A stretch of 42,551 bases of DNA from JAGMXM01 sp964458325 (GTDB taxonomy: Bacteria > Verrucomicrobiota > Verrucomicrobiia > Limisphaerales > UBA1319). Below are positions 9,580 to 16,561 of this stretch, piece by piece. The stretch lies in the NCBI GenBank assembly GCA_964458325.1, contig CAYWIM010000033.1, positions 1-42,551 on the forward strand, written 5' to 3'. The notes below the pieces were generated by a model. It had not been told where the DNA came from. It searched no databases and worked only from the letters and a program-made list of their open reading frames with translations. Position 1 is the stretch's first letter; each line of letters opens with the position of its first letter. The translations under genes and the position numbers were made by a program.

Positions 9580-10455
9580 ATGAATATGCATACGCGCCCC
9601 CGATCATCGGGCTTCACGCTGATCGAGCTGCTGGTGGTGATCGCGATCATCGCCATCCTCGCTGGCATGCTCCTGCCCGCGCTGAGCAAAGCCAAGAGCA
9701 AGGCCCACCAGATCAGCTGCATGAACAACAGCCGGCAGCTTTCCCTGGCCTGGCGGATGTTCGCCGACGATAACAACGACTATCTCCCCGGCAACATCGC
9801 CAGCACTTCAGCCGATGACCTGGGCAACGCCCCGTACACGTGGGTGCTGGGCCTGCTCGATTACAGCGCCAATCCCGCCAACACGAACCTCAATTTCCTC
9901 CGCATGGCCCAGCTCGGCATGTATGTCGGCAAAAATGTCGCCATCTTCAAATGCCCCGGCGATCGATCCGCCGTCAATATCAATGGAATCGTCCATCCGC
10001 GCGTTCGCAGCCTCTCGATGAACGGCTACCTGGGAGATTTCCCCCCCAAGAGCAACAACGGGGTCCGAACCTCCGGCTACAAGGTCTATCAGAAATTCGC
10101 GCATATCACCTTCCCCACCCCCACCAAAATGTGGGTGTTCATCGACGAGCATGAGGATTCGATCAACGACGGCTACTTCGTCACGATGATGAACGGCTAC
10201 GACCCGGTGAATCCCGGCGCGTGGTCCACCGGCAATTTCCCCGCCAGCTACCACAACGGCGGCGGCGGCCTCGCGTTCGCCGATGGCCATTCCGAAGTCC
10301 ATAAGTGGCTCGATCCCCGCACCAAACCCCCCGTCAAAGGCGGCGCTCTCGGCAGCGGCGGACTCGCCACCGGCGTCAGCTCCCCTGGCAATCCCGACGT
10401 CGATTGGCTCATGCAACGGTCCAGCCACAAGACCACCAACCCCACCCGGTATTAG
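9580..10455 (+). CDS. Pseudopilin-like secreted protein with H-x9-DG motif
   Basis: The N-terminus carries a class III (prepilin) signal: a short basic leader, then the G|FTLIELLVVIAIIAILAG processing site and hydrophobic helix. This marks a type II secretion/type IV pilus-like substrate cleaved by prepilin peptidase and N-methylated at Phe, with the conserved Glu at +5. The helix is followed by the KSKAHQISCMNNSRQLSLA segment typical of the DUF1559-like/H-X9-DG families of Planctomycetes and Verrucomicrobia. Near the C-terminus HNGGGGLAFADGHSE fits the H-x9-DG motif. About 291 aa. ATGs at 9580 and 9586 are both possible starts; an upstream in-frame ATG at 9550 is less likely because it lengthens the leader. 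Such genes often sit next to sugar-related genes in these phyla. Function unknown beyond surface/secretion association. Confidence 0.88.
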   Translation: MNMHTRPRSSGFTLIELLVVIAIIAILAGMLLPALSKAKSKAHQISCMNNSRQLSLAWRMFADDNNDYLPGNIASTSADDLGNAPYTWVLGLLDYSANPANTNLNFLRMAQLGMYVGKNVAIFKCPGDRSAVNINGIVHPRVRSLSMNGYLGDFPPKSNNGVRTSGYKVYQKFAHITFPTPTKMWVFIDEHEDSINDGYFVTMMNGYDPVNPGAWSTGNFPASYHNGGGGLAFADGHSEVHKWLDPRTKPPVKGGALGSGGLATGVSSPGNPDVDWLMQRSSHKTTNPTRY

Positions 10456-10531
10456 GTTCCGCCGCCATCTGGCTTCATGCGCATCCGAAGCCCGCTCCCA
10501 ATTGCCCCCCATTCGATCCGCCCTGCAACTC

Positions 10532-11623
10532 ATGCGAATGCCCCCGTTTGACACCCCGGTGGCCGCACCGCCGAAAACCTGGAAGATCGCCGTGCTGCCC
10601 GGCGACGGCATCGGGCTCGAAGTCACCTGCGAGGCGGTCAAGGTCCTCCAGGCCCTGGCCGCCCATCTGCCGGAGATCTCCTTCGAGTTCGCCGAGCACG
10701 CCGTCGGCGCCGAGGTGTTCCGCCGCACGGGCAATCCGCTCCCCGATCCCGTCTTCGACGCCTGCCGGAGCGCCGATGCCATCCTGCTCGGCGCCATGGG
10801 GCTGCCCAATGTCCGCTGGCCCGATGGGCGCGAGCTCACTCCCCAGATCGACCTGCGCGAGCGCCTCGACCTCTATTGCGGCCTTCGCCCGATCCGCCTC
10901 TTTGATCCCGCCGATTCCCCCCTCAAGAACGGCAGCGCCCGATCGATCGACCTGCTCATCGTCCGCGAAAACACCGAGGGGCTCTTCTCCTCCCGCCAAA
11001 CCCAGTTCGCCGCCGACGCCGCCAAGGTCTGCGATCAGATGTGCATCACCCGCCGAGGATCGGAACGGCTCTTTCACGCCGCCTTTGCGCAGGCCCGCCA
11101 GCGCCGCGGCAAAGTCACTCTCGTCGACAAGGCCAACGTCCTGCCGTCGATGGTGTTCTTCCGCCAGGTTTTCCAGCAGGTCGCCCGCCAATACCCCGAC
11201 CTGGCCACCGAGTGCATCTACGTCGATGCCGCCGCCCTCTACCTCGTCCAGCACCCGGAGCGATTCGACGTCCTGGTCACCGAAAATATGTTTGGCGACA
11301 TCCTCTCCGACCTGGCCGCCGGGCTCGTCGGCGGCATGGGCATGGCGCCCTCGGCCGATATCGGCGAGCAAGCCGCCGTGTTCCAGCCCGCCCATGGCAC
11401 GGCTCCCGACATCGCCGGCCGCGGCATCGCCAACCCCGTCGCCACCATCCTCTCCGCTGCCATGATGCTGGATTGGCTCGGAACCCCTGGAACACGCCGG
11501 GGCGCCGACCGCATCCGCCAGGCCGTGACCCGCGTGCTCGCCAACCCCCAATACCGCACGCCCGACCTCGGCGGCCCCCTCTCGACCGCGCAAATGGGCG
11601 ACCTCGTTGTCTCGCAACTCTAG
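10532..11623 (+). CDS. Isocitrate/isopropylmalate dehydrogenase-family beta-hydroxyacid dehydrogenase
   Basis: A 363-aa NAD-dependent decarboxylating dehydrogenase of the IDH/IPMDH superfamily. Visible motifs: IAVLPGDGIGLEVTCEAV at the N-terminus; LDLYCGLRPIRLF, the substrate-loop arginine region; LIVRENTEGLFSS, the RENTEG type seen in isocitrate, homoisocitrate and tartrate enzymes and unlike the RELTGG of LeuB; ENMFGDILSDLAAGL, the metal-binding Asp segment; and HGTAPDIAGRGIANP, where Asp-Ile after Pro indicates NAD over NADP. Exact substrate cannot be read. It heads a sugar-acid operon that ends with a DUF1537 kinase. Such kinases usually pair with PdxA2, a distantly related enzyme that oxidises and decarboxylates 4-phospho-tetronates to dihydroxyacetone phosphate. 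This enzyme may fill that role; leuB is unlikely given context and motif. A second ATG lies at 10538. Confidence 0.85.
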   Translation: MRMPPFDTPVAAPPKTWKIAVLPGDGIGLEVTCEAVKVLQALAAHLPEISFEFAEHAVGAEVFRRTGNPLPDPVFDACRSADAILLGAMGLPNVRWPDGRELTPQIDLRERLDLYCGLRPIRLFDPADSPLKNGSARSIDLLIVRENTEGLFSSRQTQFAADAAKVCDQMCITRRGSERLFHAAFAQARQRRGKVTLVDKANVLPSMVFFRQVFQQVARQYPDLATECIYVDAAALYLVQHPERFDVLVTENMFGDILSDLAAGLVGGMGMAPSADIGEQAAVFQPAHGTAPDIAGRGIANPVATILSAAMMLDWLGTPGTRRGADRIRQAVTRVLANPQYRTPDLGGPLSTAQMGDLVVSQL

Positions 11624-11646
11624 CCCAGGATCGTTCTACAGGGCCC

Positions 11647-12315
11647 ATGCCTCGTTTCATCGATCTCACCTTGACCCTGCGGCGCGGCATGCGCGGAGTC
11701 GAGTTCACCCCCGCCTGCACGGTGGCCGAGCATGGATGGAACGCCACCACGCTCCACCTCTACTCTCATTGCGGGACGCACATGGATGCCCCCTGCCACT
11801 ACGAGGTCTCCGACCAAGGCATCGATCAGATCCCGATCGAGGCCTGCGCGGGCCCCGCATGGATCGTCGACCTGGGCGCCATCGAGCCGCGCGGGCTGAT
11901 CGATGTCCAGCACCTGGGCCCGGTCGCCGGCCGGCTCCAGCCGGGCGAAAGCATCCTCTTCCGGAGCGGCTGGAGCTTGCGCCTCGAGCAGCCTGAATAC
12001 CGCCTCGCCCTGCCCCGCATCGCCCCCGGCCTCGCCCGCTGGTGCGTCGACCGCCAGGTCCGCATCCTTGGCGTCGAGCCTCCCGCCGTCGCCGATGTCA
12101 CCCAGCGCGCCGAGACCACCGAGATCCATCGCATCCTCCTGGCCGGAGGGGTTGGCATCGTCGAAGGCCTCGCCCATCTCGATCGGATCCGCGATCCCAA
12201 AGTCTGGTTCATCGCCCTCCCCATCAAATGGGAGCGCGGCGATGGCGCCCCCGTGCGCGCCCTGGCCATCGAAGGCGCCCCCTGGGCCGATTGGATCCCC
12301 GATATCCCCCCATGA
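11647..12315 (+). CDS. Cyclase-family (kynurenine formamidase-like) metal-dependent hydrolase
   Basis: A 222-aa protein of the Cyclase family (PF04199), which includes KynB-type formamidases, isatin hydrolase and related metal-dependent hydrolases. It starts MPRFIDLTLTLRRGM, the usual family opening. The hallmark metal-binding motif HCGTHMDAPCHY (about residues 39-50) is intact and would bind Zn or Mn. A second conserved block, ILGVEPPAVAD, and a later His (EIHRILLAGGVGIVEGL) match the family, where ligands and the active-site His recur. Cytoplasmic: no signal peptide. The start lies 23 nt after the dehydrogenase stop, and its own stop overlaps the next start (ATGA at 12312-12315). In a sugar-acid operon it could open a lactone or hydrolyse an amide or ester of the substrate; this is inference. 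Confidence 0.87.
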   Translation: MPRFIDLTLTLRRGMRGVEFTPACTVAEHGWNATTLHLYSHCGTHMDAPCHYEVSDQGIDQIPIEACAGPAWIVDLGAIEPRGLIDVQHLGPVAGRLQPGESILFRSGWSLRLEQPEYRLALPRIAPGLARWCVDRQVRILGVEPPAVADVTQRAETTEIHRILLAGGVGIVEGLAHLDRIRDPKVWFIALPIKWERGDGAPVRALAIEGAPWADWIPDIPP

Positions 12316-13565
12316 TCCCCCAGCGCTACCTCTTCGTCCTGGCCACGTTCCTGCTCACGGTCCTCCTCTACATCGACCGCGTCTGCGTCTCGATCGCCAA
12401 GAAGCCCATCGCGGGCGATCTCGGCCTCTCCAATGAGCAGATGGGATGGATCTTCTCGGCCTTCTCGCTCGGCTATGCGCTCTGCCAAACCCCCTCCGGC
12501 CTGCTGGCCGATCGGTTCGGACCTCGCCGCATCCTCTCGGCCATCGTGGCGTTCTGGTCCCTGTTCACCGGCCTCACGGGCGCCGCATGGAACTTCGCAT
12601 CGCTCCTGATCGTGCGGTTCACTTTCGGCGCCGGCGAGGCCGGCGCCATGCCCAGCGTCGCCCGCGCCGTCTACGCATGGATCCCCCTGCGCGAGCGCGG
12701 CTTGATGCAAGGCATCAACTTCTCCGGCATGCGGCTGGGCGGCGCCTTCGCCATGCCCGCCGTCGCCTGGCTCATCCAGCAGTGGGGCTGGCGCCTCGCA
12801 TTTGTCATCCTGATGATCGTCGGCCTCGGCTGGTCCGTTTTCTGGTGGCTTTGGTTCCGCGACGACCCCACCCAGCACCCCCGGATCACCCCTCAGGAAC
12901 GTGAGTTCATCCTCTCCCACCGCCAGGCGCCTGAAGCCGCCGGCGAAGCCCCCGCCCTTTCCACCGCCATCTTGTTCCGATCCCGCAACCTGTGGCTGGC
13001 CATGCTCCAGTATTTCGCCAGCAACTTCACGTTCTTCTTCTGCCTGACCTGGCTGCCCCCTTACCTCCAGGACAAATACTCGCTTGACCCCGTCCAGGCC
13101 GGCCTCTACTCGATGTGGCCCCTCATCGGCGGCGCCATCGGCAACCTCTTCTCCGGCTGGCTCGTCGATCGCATCTACCGCGCCGGCCGATGGACCCTCT
13201 CCCGGCGCGCGCCCGCCATGATCGGATTCGCGCTCGCCGCAGCCGGCCTTCTCGCCAGCCGCCAGATGGCCTCCGCCGGCGCCGAGGTGTTCTGGCTCGC
13301 CCTCGCTATCTTCGGCGCCGACATGACCCTCCCCCCCTCCTGGTCCCTCTGCGTCGATATCGGCCGGCGCCACTCCGGCGCCGTCTCCGGCACCATGAAC
13401 ATGGCCGGCAACATCGGCAGCTTCGTCACCGCCCTGGCCTTTCCCTACCTCATCAAGTGGACGGGCGGACCCGCCACGTTCTTTTACGCCGGCGCGGTCC
13501 TGAACCTCCTGGCGGTCGGCACCTGGGCACTGCTCCAGCCCGAGCGCAAAATCGAGGATTATTGA
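12312..13565 (+). CDS. MFS transporter, anion:cation symporter (ACS)-like
   Basis: A 417-aa inner-membrane carrier with about 12 hydrophobic helices. The first loop carries SLGYALCQTPSGLLADRFGPRR, containing the classic MFS motif between helices 2 and 3 (G-x-L-A-D-R-F-G-x-R-R; quoted here as GLLADRFGPRR). The opening (LLYIDRVCVSIAKKPIAGDLGLSNEQMGWIFSAF, in part LYIDRVCVS and LSNEQMGWIFSAF) matches the hexuronate/glucarate/tartrate ACS subfamily. The second half repeats the fold with NLFSGWLVDR. It is translationally coupled to the cyclase gene (4-nt ATGA overlap) and to the next oxidoreductase (TGATG). Its place in the operon suggests uptake of the organic acid that the other enzymes degrade. 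Confidence 0.92.
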   Translation: MIPQRYLFVLATFLLTVLLYIDRVCVSIAKKPIAGDLGLSNEQMGWIFSAFSLGYALCQTPSGLLADRFGPRRILSAIVAFWSLFTGLTGAAWNFASLLIVRFTFGAGEAGAMPSVARAVYAWIPLRERGLMQGINFSGMRLGGAFAMPAVAWLIQQWGWRLAFVILMIVGLGWSVFWWLWFRDDPTQHPRITPQEREFILSHRQAPEAAGEAPALSTAILFRSRNLWLAMLQYFASNFTFFFCLTWLPPYLQDKYSLDPVQAGLYSMWPLIGGAIGNLFSGWLVDRIYRAGRWTLSRRAPAMIGFALAAAGLLASRQMASAGAEVFWLALAIFGADMTLPPSWSLCVDIGRRHSGAVSGTMNMAGNIGSFVTALAFPYLIKWTGGPATFFYAGAVLNLLAVGTWALLQPERKIEDY

Positions 13566-14596
13566 TGAAAAAGCTCCGCGGTGTCTGCATCGGCGCTGGC
13601 TACTTCAGCCACTTCCAATACGAGGCCTGGCAGCGCATCCCCGAGGTCGACCTCGTCGCGTTCTCCAACCGCAATCCCGACCGCGCGCGGTCCATCCAGG
13701 AAAAGTTCCATATCGACCGCCTCTACTCCGATTACCGCGCCATGCTCGACCGCGAGCAGCCCGACTTCGTCGACATCATCACCCCGCCGCCTTCCCACCG
13801 CGAAATCTGCGCCGAGGCCGCCCGGCGCGGGATCCATGTCATCTGCCAGAAACCCCTCGCCCCGACGATCGAGGACGCCTGCGCAATCGTCGCGGATGCC
13901 GCCCAGGCTGGCGTCCGCTTCATGGTCCACGAGAATTTCCGGTTCCAGCCGTGGCATCGCGAGATCCGCCGCCAGCTCGATGCCCGCACCGTCGGCGACC
14001 GCCTCCACTCGATCCATTTTCGGATGCGAATGGGCGACGGCTGGGGCGATCAGGCCTACATCCCGCGCCAGCCCTATTTCCGCGATTACCCGCGCCTTCT
14101 CATCTACGAGACCGGCGTCCATTTCATCGACACGTTCCGGTTTCTGGCGGGCGAGATCCGGCGCGTCACCGCCTGGCTTCGGCGCCTCAATCCCGTCATC
14201 CGAGGCGAAGACTGCGGCCTGGTCGTCTTCGAGTTCGCCAGCGGCGCCATCGGCGCCTACGACGCCAACCGATTCAACGAGCCCAACTACCCCAGCCCCC
14301 GCTACACCTTCGGCGATCTCCTCCTCGAATCCAGCGGCGGCTCCCTCCGCCTCTACCCGGACTCGCGCCTGACCCGGCAGCCCCTCGGCGAGCCCGAAAC
14401 CGAGATCCCCTACGAGCGCGCCGACCGCAATTTCTGCGGCGACTGCTGCTACTTCACCCAGCGCCATTTCATCGACCGGCTCATCGACGGCCAGCCGTTC
14501 GAAACCAGCGGCGAGGACTATCTCATAACCCTCGCCGTTCAGGAGGCCGTCTATCGGTCCGCCGAAACCCGGCAGCCCGTCCAGCTTCTGCCCTGA
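13565..14596 (+). CDS. Gfo/Idh/MocA-family oxidoreductase
   Basis: A 343-aa NAD(P)-dependent oxidoreductase acting on a sugar, inositol or sugar-acid hydroxyl. The Rossmann loop is CIGAGYFSHFQ near the N-terminus. DIITPPPSHREICAEAARRGIHVICQKP ends in QKP, a variant of the conserved EKP motif whose Lys is catalytic (quoted as DIITPPPSH and HVICQKPLA). The C-terminal domain has the helix ETGVHFIDTFRFLAG with the Asp/His active-site pattern of the family. Its start overlaps the MFS stop by one base and it ends 5 nt before the VOC gene. In context it probably oxidises the imported acid sugar, or a derivative, to a keto acid that the DUF1537 kinase can phosphorylate. Substrate not readable. Confidence 0.92.
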   Translation: MKKLRGVCIGAGYFSHFQYEAWQRIPEVDLVAFSNRNPDRARSIQEKFHIDRLYSDYRAMLDREQPDFVDIITPPPSHREICAEAARRGIHVICQKPLAPTIEDACAIVADAAQAGVRFMVHENFRFQPWHREIRRQLDARTVGDRLHSIHFRMRMGDGWGDQAYIPRQPYFRDYPRLLIYETGVHFIDTFRFLAGEIRRVTAWLRRLNPVIRGEDCGLVVFEFASGAIGAYDANRFNEPNYPSPRYTFGDLLLESSGGSLRLYPDSRLTRQPLGEPETEIPYERADRNFCGDCCYFTQRHFIDRLIDGQPFETSGEDYLITLAVQEAVYRSAETRQPVQLLP

Positions 14597-14601
14597 TTCC
14601 T

Positions 14602-14997
14602 ATGTTCTCCGCCCTCGATCATATCGCCATCGTCGTCCCCGATACCGAGGCCGCCCTCGAGACCTGGCGGGACAGACTCGGTTTCCCCGTGCTCTATTCC
14701 GAGGACGTCAACGGGAACACCGTCCGCCTCACCCACCTTGACCTGGGCAACACCCATCTGCAGCTGGTCCAGCCCCTGACGCCGGACCATCCTCTCCAGG
14801 CTTGGCTCGCCCAGCACGGCCCGGGCCTCCACCACCTCTGCCTGCGCGTCGATAACGTCGCCGCCGCCATGGCCGATCTCCCCCCGCAGGGCATCCCCAC
14901 CGCCCCCGCCATGCACCAGGGCACCCAGGGCAAACACGCCCTCTTCCTGGATCGATCCGCCACCCAGGGCGTTCAGGTCGAAATCACCGGGGCTTGA
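14602..14997 (+). CDS. VOC-superfamily protein, methylmalonyl-CoA-epimerase-like
   Basis: A 131-aa glyoxalase/bleomycin-resistance-fold protein. The two beta-alpha-beta-beta-beta modules each supply metal ligands: His in LDHIAIVVPDTEAAL, Gln in THLQLVQPL, His in GPGLHHLCLRVDNV, and Glu in GVQVEITGA near the C-terminus. This H-Q-H-E arrangement and the size match methylmalonyl-CoA epimerase, the closest family by eye. It sits between the Gfo/Idh/MocA gene (5 nt) and the DUF1537 kinase (32 nt), and no methylmalonyl-CoA mutase is nearby. I therefore suspect a related epimerase, isomerase or lyase acting on a keto or sugar acid. A true Mce cannot be excluded. Confidence 0.85.
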   Translation: MFSALDHIAIVVPDTEAALETWRDRLGFPVLYSEDVNGNTVRLTHLDLGNTHLQLVQPLTPDHPLQAWLAQHGPGLHHLCLRVDNVAAAMADLPPQGIPTAPAMHQGTQGKHALFLDRSATQGVQVEITGA

Positions 14998-15029
14998 AAC
15001 CCGAACGATCCCCTGTTTGGATCCCCCCG

Positions 15030-16436
15030 ATGCGCGATGACTTGCCCATTCTCTCGCGACGGGACTGTCTGGACCGATTGCCGCCCGTCTGGCCGGACGA
15101 CCTCCAGCCTGCCATCCGCGCAGCCATCGCCGCCCAGCCGTCGCACAAGATCGTCGTCCTCGATGACGATCCTACCGGCACCCAGACCGTCCACGGCGTG
15201 CCGGTCCTGACCGCCTTCGAACCTGAATCGCTCCGCGCCGAGGTCGGCGCCCCTCAGCCGCCCTGCTTCTTCATCCTCACCAACTCGCGCAGCCTCGCCC
15301 CCGACGACGCCCGAACCCTCAACTCCCGAATCGCCCGCAGCCTCGTCGAGTTCGCCTCCCGCTGCTCCATCGTCAGCCGCAGCGATTCCACCCTGCGCGG
15401 CCATTTCCCGCTCGAGACCGATGTCTGGACCGACATCCTCGGCCCGTTCGATGCCACGATCCTGATCCCCTATTTCGAGGCCGGTGGCCGATACACGATC
15501 GGCGACGTCCATTACGTCGCCCAAGAGGACGCGCTTGTCCCCGCGGCGCAGACGCCCTTCGCCCGCGACCCCGCCTTCGGGTTCCGCCAATCGAACCTCC
15601 GGATGTGGATCGAGGAAAAAACCCGCGGACGGATCCGCGCGGCCGCCGTGGGCTCGATCGCCCTGGACGACCTCCGGCAAGGCGGCCCGGCGGCTGTCAC
15701 CGCCAAGCTGCTTGCCCTCCCCGCTGGGTCGTATGCGATCGTCAACTCCGCCACACCGCGCGACCTCGATGTCTTCGTGGCCGGTCTCCTCGAGGCCGAG
15801 CGGGCTGGACGACGCTACCTCTTTCGGACCGCCGCGCAGTTCGTGGCCGCCCGGATCGGCCAATCCCCGCGCCCCCTCCTCACCGCCCGCGACCTGCCCC
15901 TCGCAAAACGCGACGGCGGGCTGATCATTGCCGGATCGTTCGTGCCCCAAACCACCGCTCAGCTCGAACAGCTCCGATTGGCTCCCGATCTCTCATTCGT
16001 CGAGCTCGAGGTCCCCGCTCTTCTCGCATCCGCACCCGGCTCCTATCTGCGCGAAATCCGGGCTCGGATCGATTCACGGCTCGCCTCCGGCCGCGATGTC
16101 GCCGTGGCGACAAGCCGCGAGCTCGTTGCCGGTTCCGATCCGGCCGCCAGCCTGGCCATCGGCGCCCGCGTCTCCGCCGCACTGGTGGACCTGGTCCGCC
16201 ATCTCGATTCGCGCCCAAGCTGGATTGTCGCCAAGGGCGGCATCACATCGAGCGACATCGCCACCCGCGCCCTGGGCGTGCGGCGCGCCCTTGTCCAGGG
16301 CCAGATCCTGCCTGGGGTTCCCGTCTGGCGCCTCGGCCCTGAGAGCCGATGGCCCGATCTCCCCTACGTCGTCTTCCCCGGCAACGTGGGCGGCCCCGAT
16401 GCCCTCGCGCGCGTCCTGGCTACGCTCCGTCGGTAG
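15030..16436 (+). CDS. DUF1537 four-carbon acid sugar kinase
   Basis: A 468-aa kinase of the DUF1537 family, known to phosphorylate four-carbon acid sugars (3-oxo-tetronate, D-threonate, D-erythronate and relatives) with ATP. The N-terminal substrate domain shows VLDDDPTGTQTVHGVPVL (about residues 41-58), FFILTNSRSL, and the substrate loop SRSDSTLRGHFP. The C-terminal nucleotide domain shows VAKGGITSSDIATRALGVRRA and the terminal FPGNVGGPDALARVL, all standard for the family. The start is the ATG at 15030; a TTG at 14994 overlapping the VOC stop is a weaker alternative. It closes the operon: a strong hairpin terminator begins 4 nt after its stop. In characterised pathways the product goes to an aldolase or to a PdxA2-type dehydrogenase/decarboxylase. 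Confidence 0.95.
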   Translation: MRDDLPILSRRDCLDRLPPVWPDDLQPAIRAAIAAQPSHKIVVLDDDPTGTQTVHGVPVLTAFEPESLRAEVGAPQPPCFFILTNSRSLAPDDARTLNSRIARSLVEFASRCSIVSRSDSTLRGHFPLETDVWTDILGPFDATILIPYFEAGGRYTIGDVHYVAQEDALVPAAQTPFARDPAFGFRQSNLRMWIEEKTRGRIRAAAVGSIALDDLRQGGPAAVTAKLLALPAGSYAIVNSATPRDLDVFVAGLLEAERAGRRYLFRTAAQFVAARIGQSPRPLLTARDLPLAKRDGGLIIAGSFVPQTTAQLEQLRLAPDLSFVELEVPALLASAPGSYLREIRARIDSRLASGRDVAVATSRELVAGSDPAASLAIGARVSAALVDLVRHLDSRPSWIVAKGGITSSDIATRALGVRRALVQGQILPGVPVWRLGPESRWPDLPYVVFPGNVGGPDALARVLATLRR

Positions 16437-16440
16437 CTCA

Positions 16441-16480
16441 GGGGTCATCGAATGATTCGACTTTGACCCCATTGTTTTCT
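16441..16480 (+). terminator. Rho-independent terminator of the sugar-acid operon
   Basis: GGGGTCA at 16441-16447 pairs perfectly with TGACCCC at 16464-16470. Inside, TCGAA/TTCGA (16448-16460, loop TGA) adds five pairs, with a CTT bulge on the 3' side. A T-rich run (attgttttct) follows directly. It starts 4 nt after the DUF1537 kinase stop codon. Confidence 0.78.
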
Positions 16481-16561
16481 CGCTGCCGCATTTCGCAACG
16501 GACGCGCTTGATTGTTGGGCGGGGCCGGGATCATGATACGGAAGATCGATAAGCATCCGTG

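Noticed and set aside
10532..11623. Annotation as leuB (3-isopropylmalate dehydrogenase)
   Set aside because: RENTEG-type active-site loop and sugar-acid operon context do not support LeuB; kept at family level.
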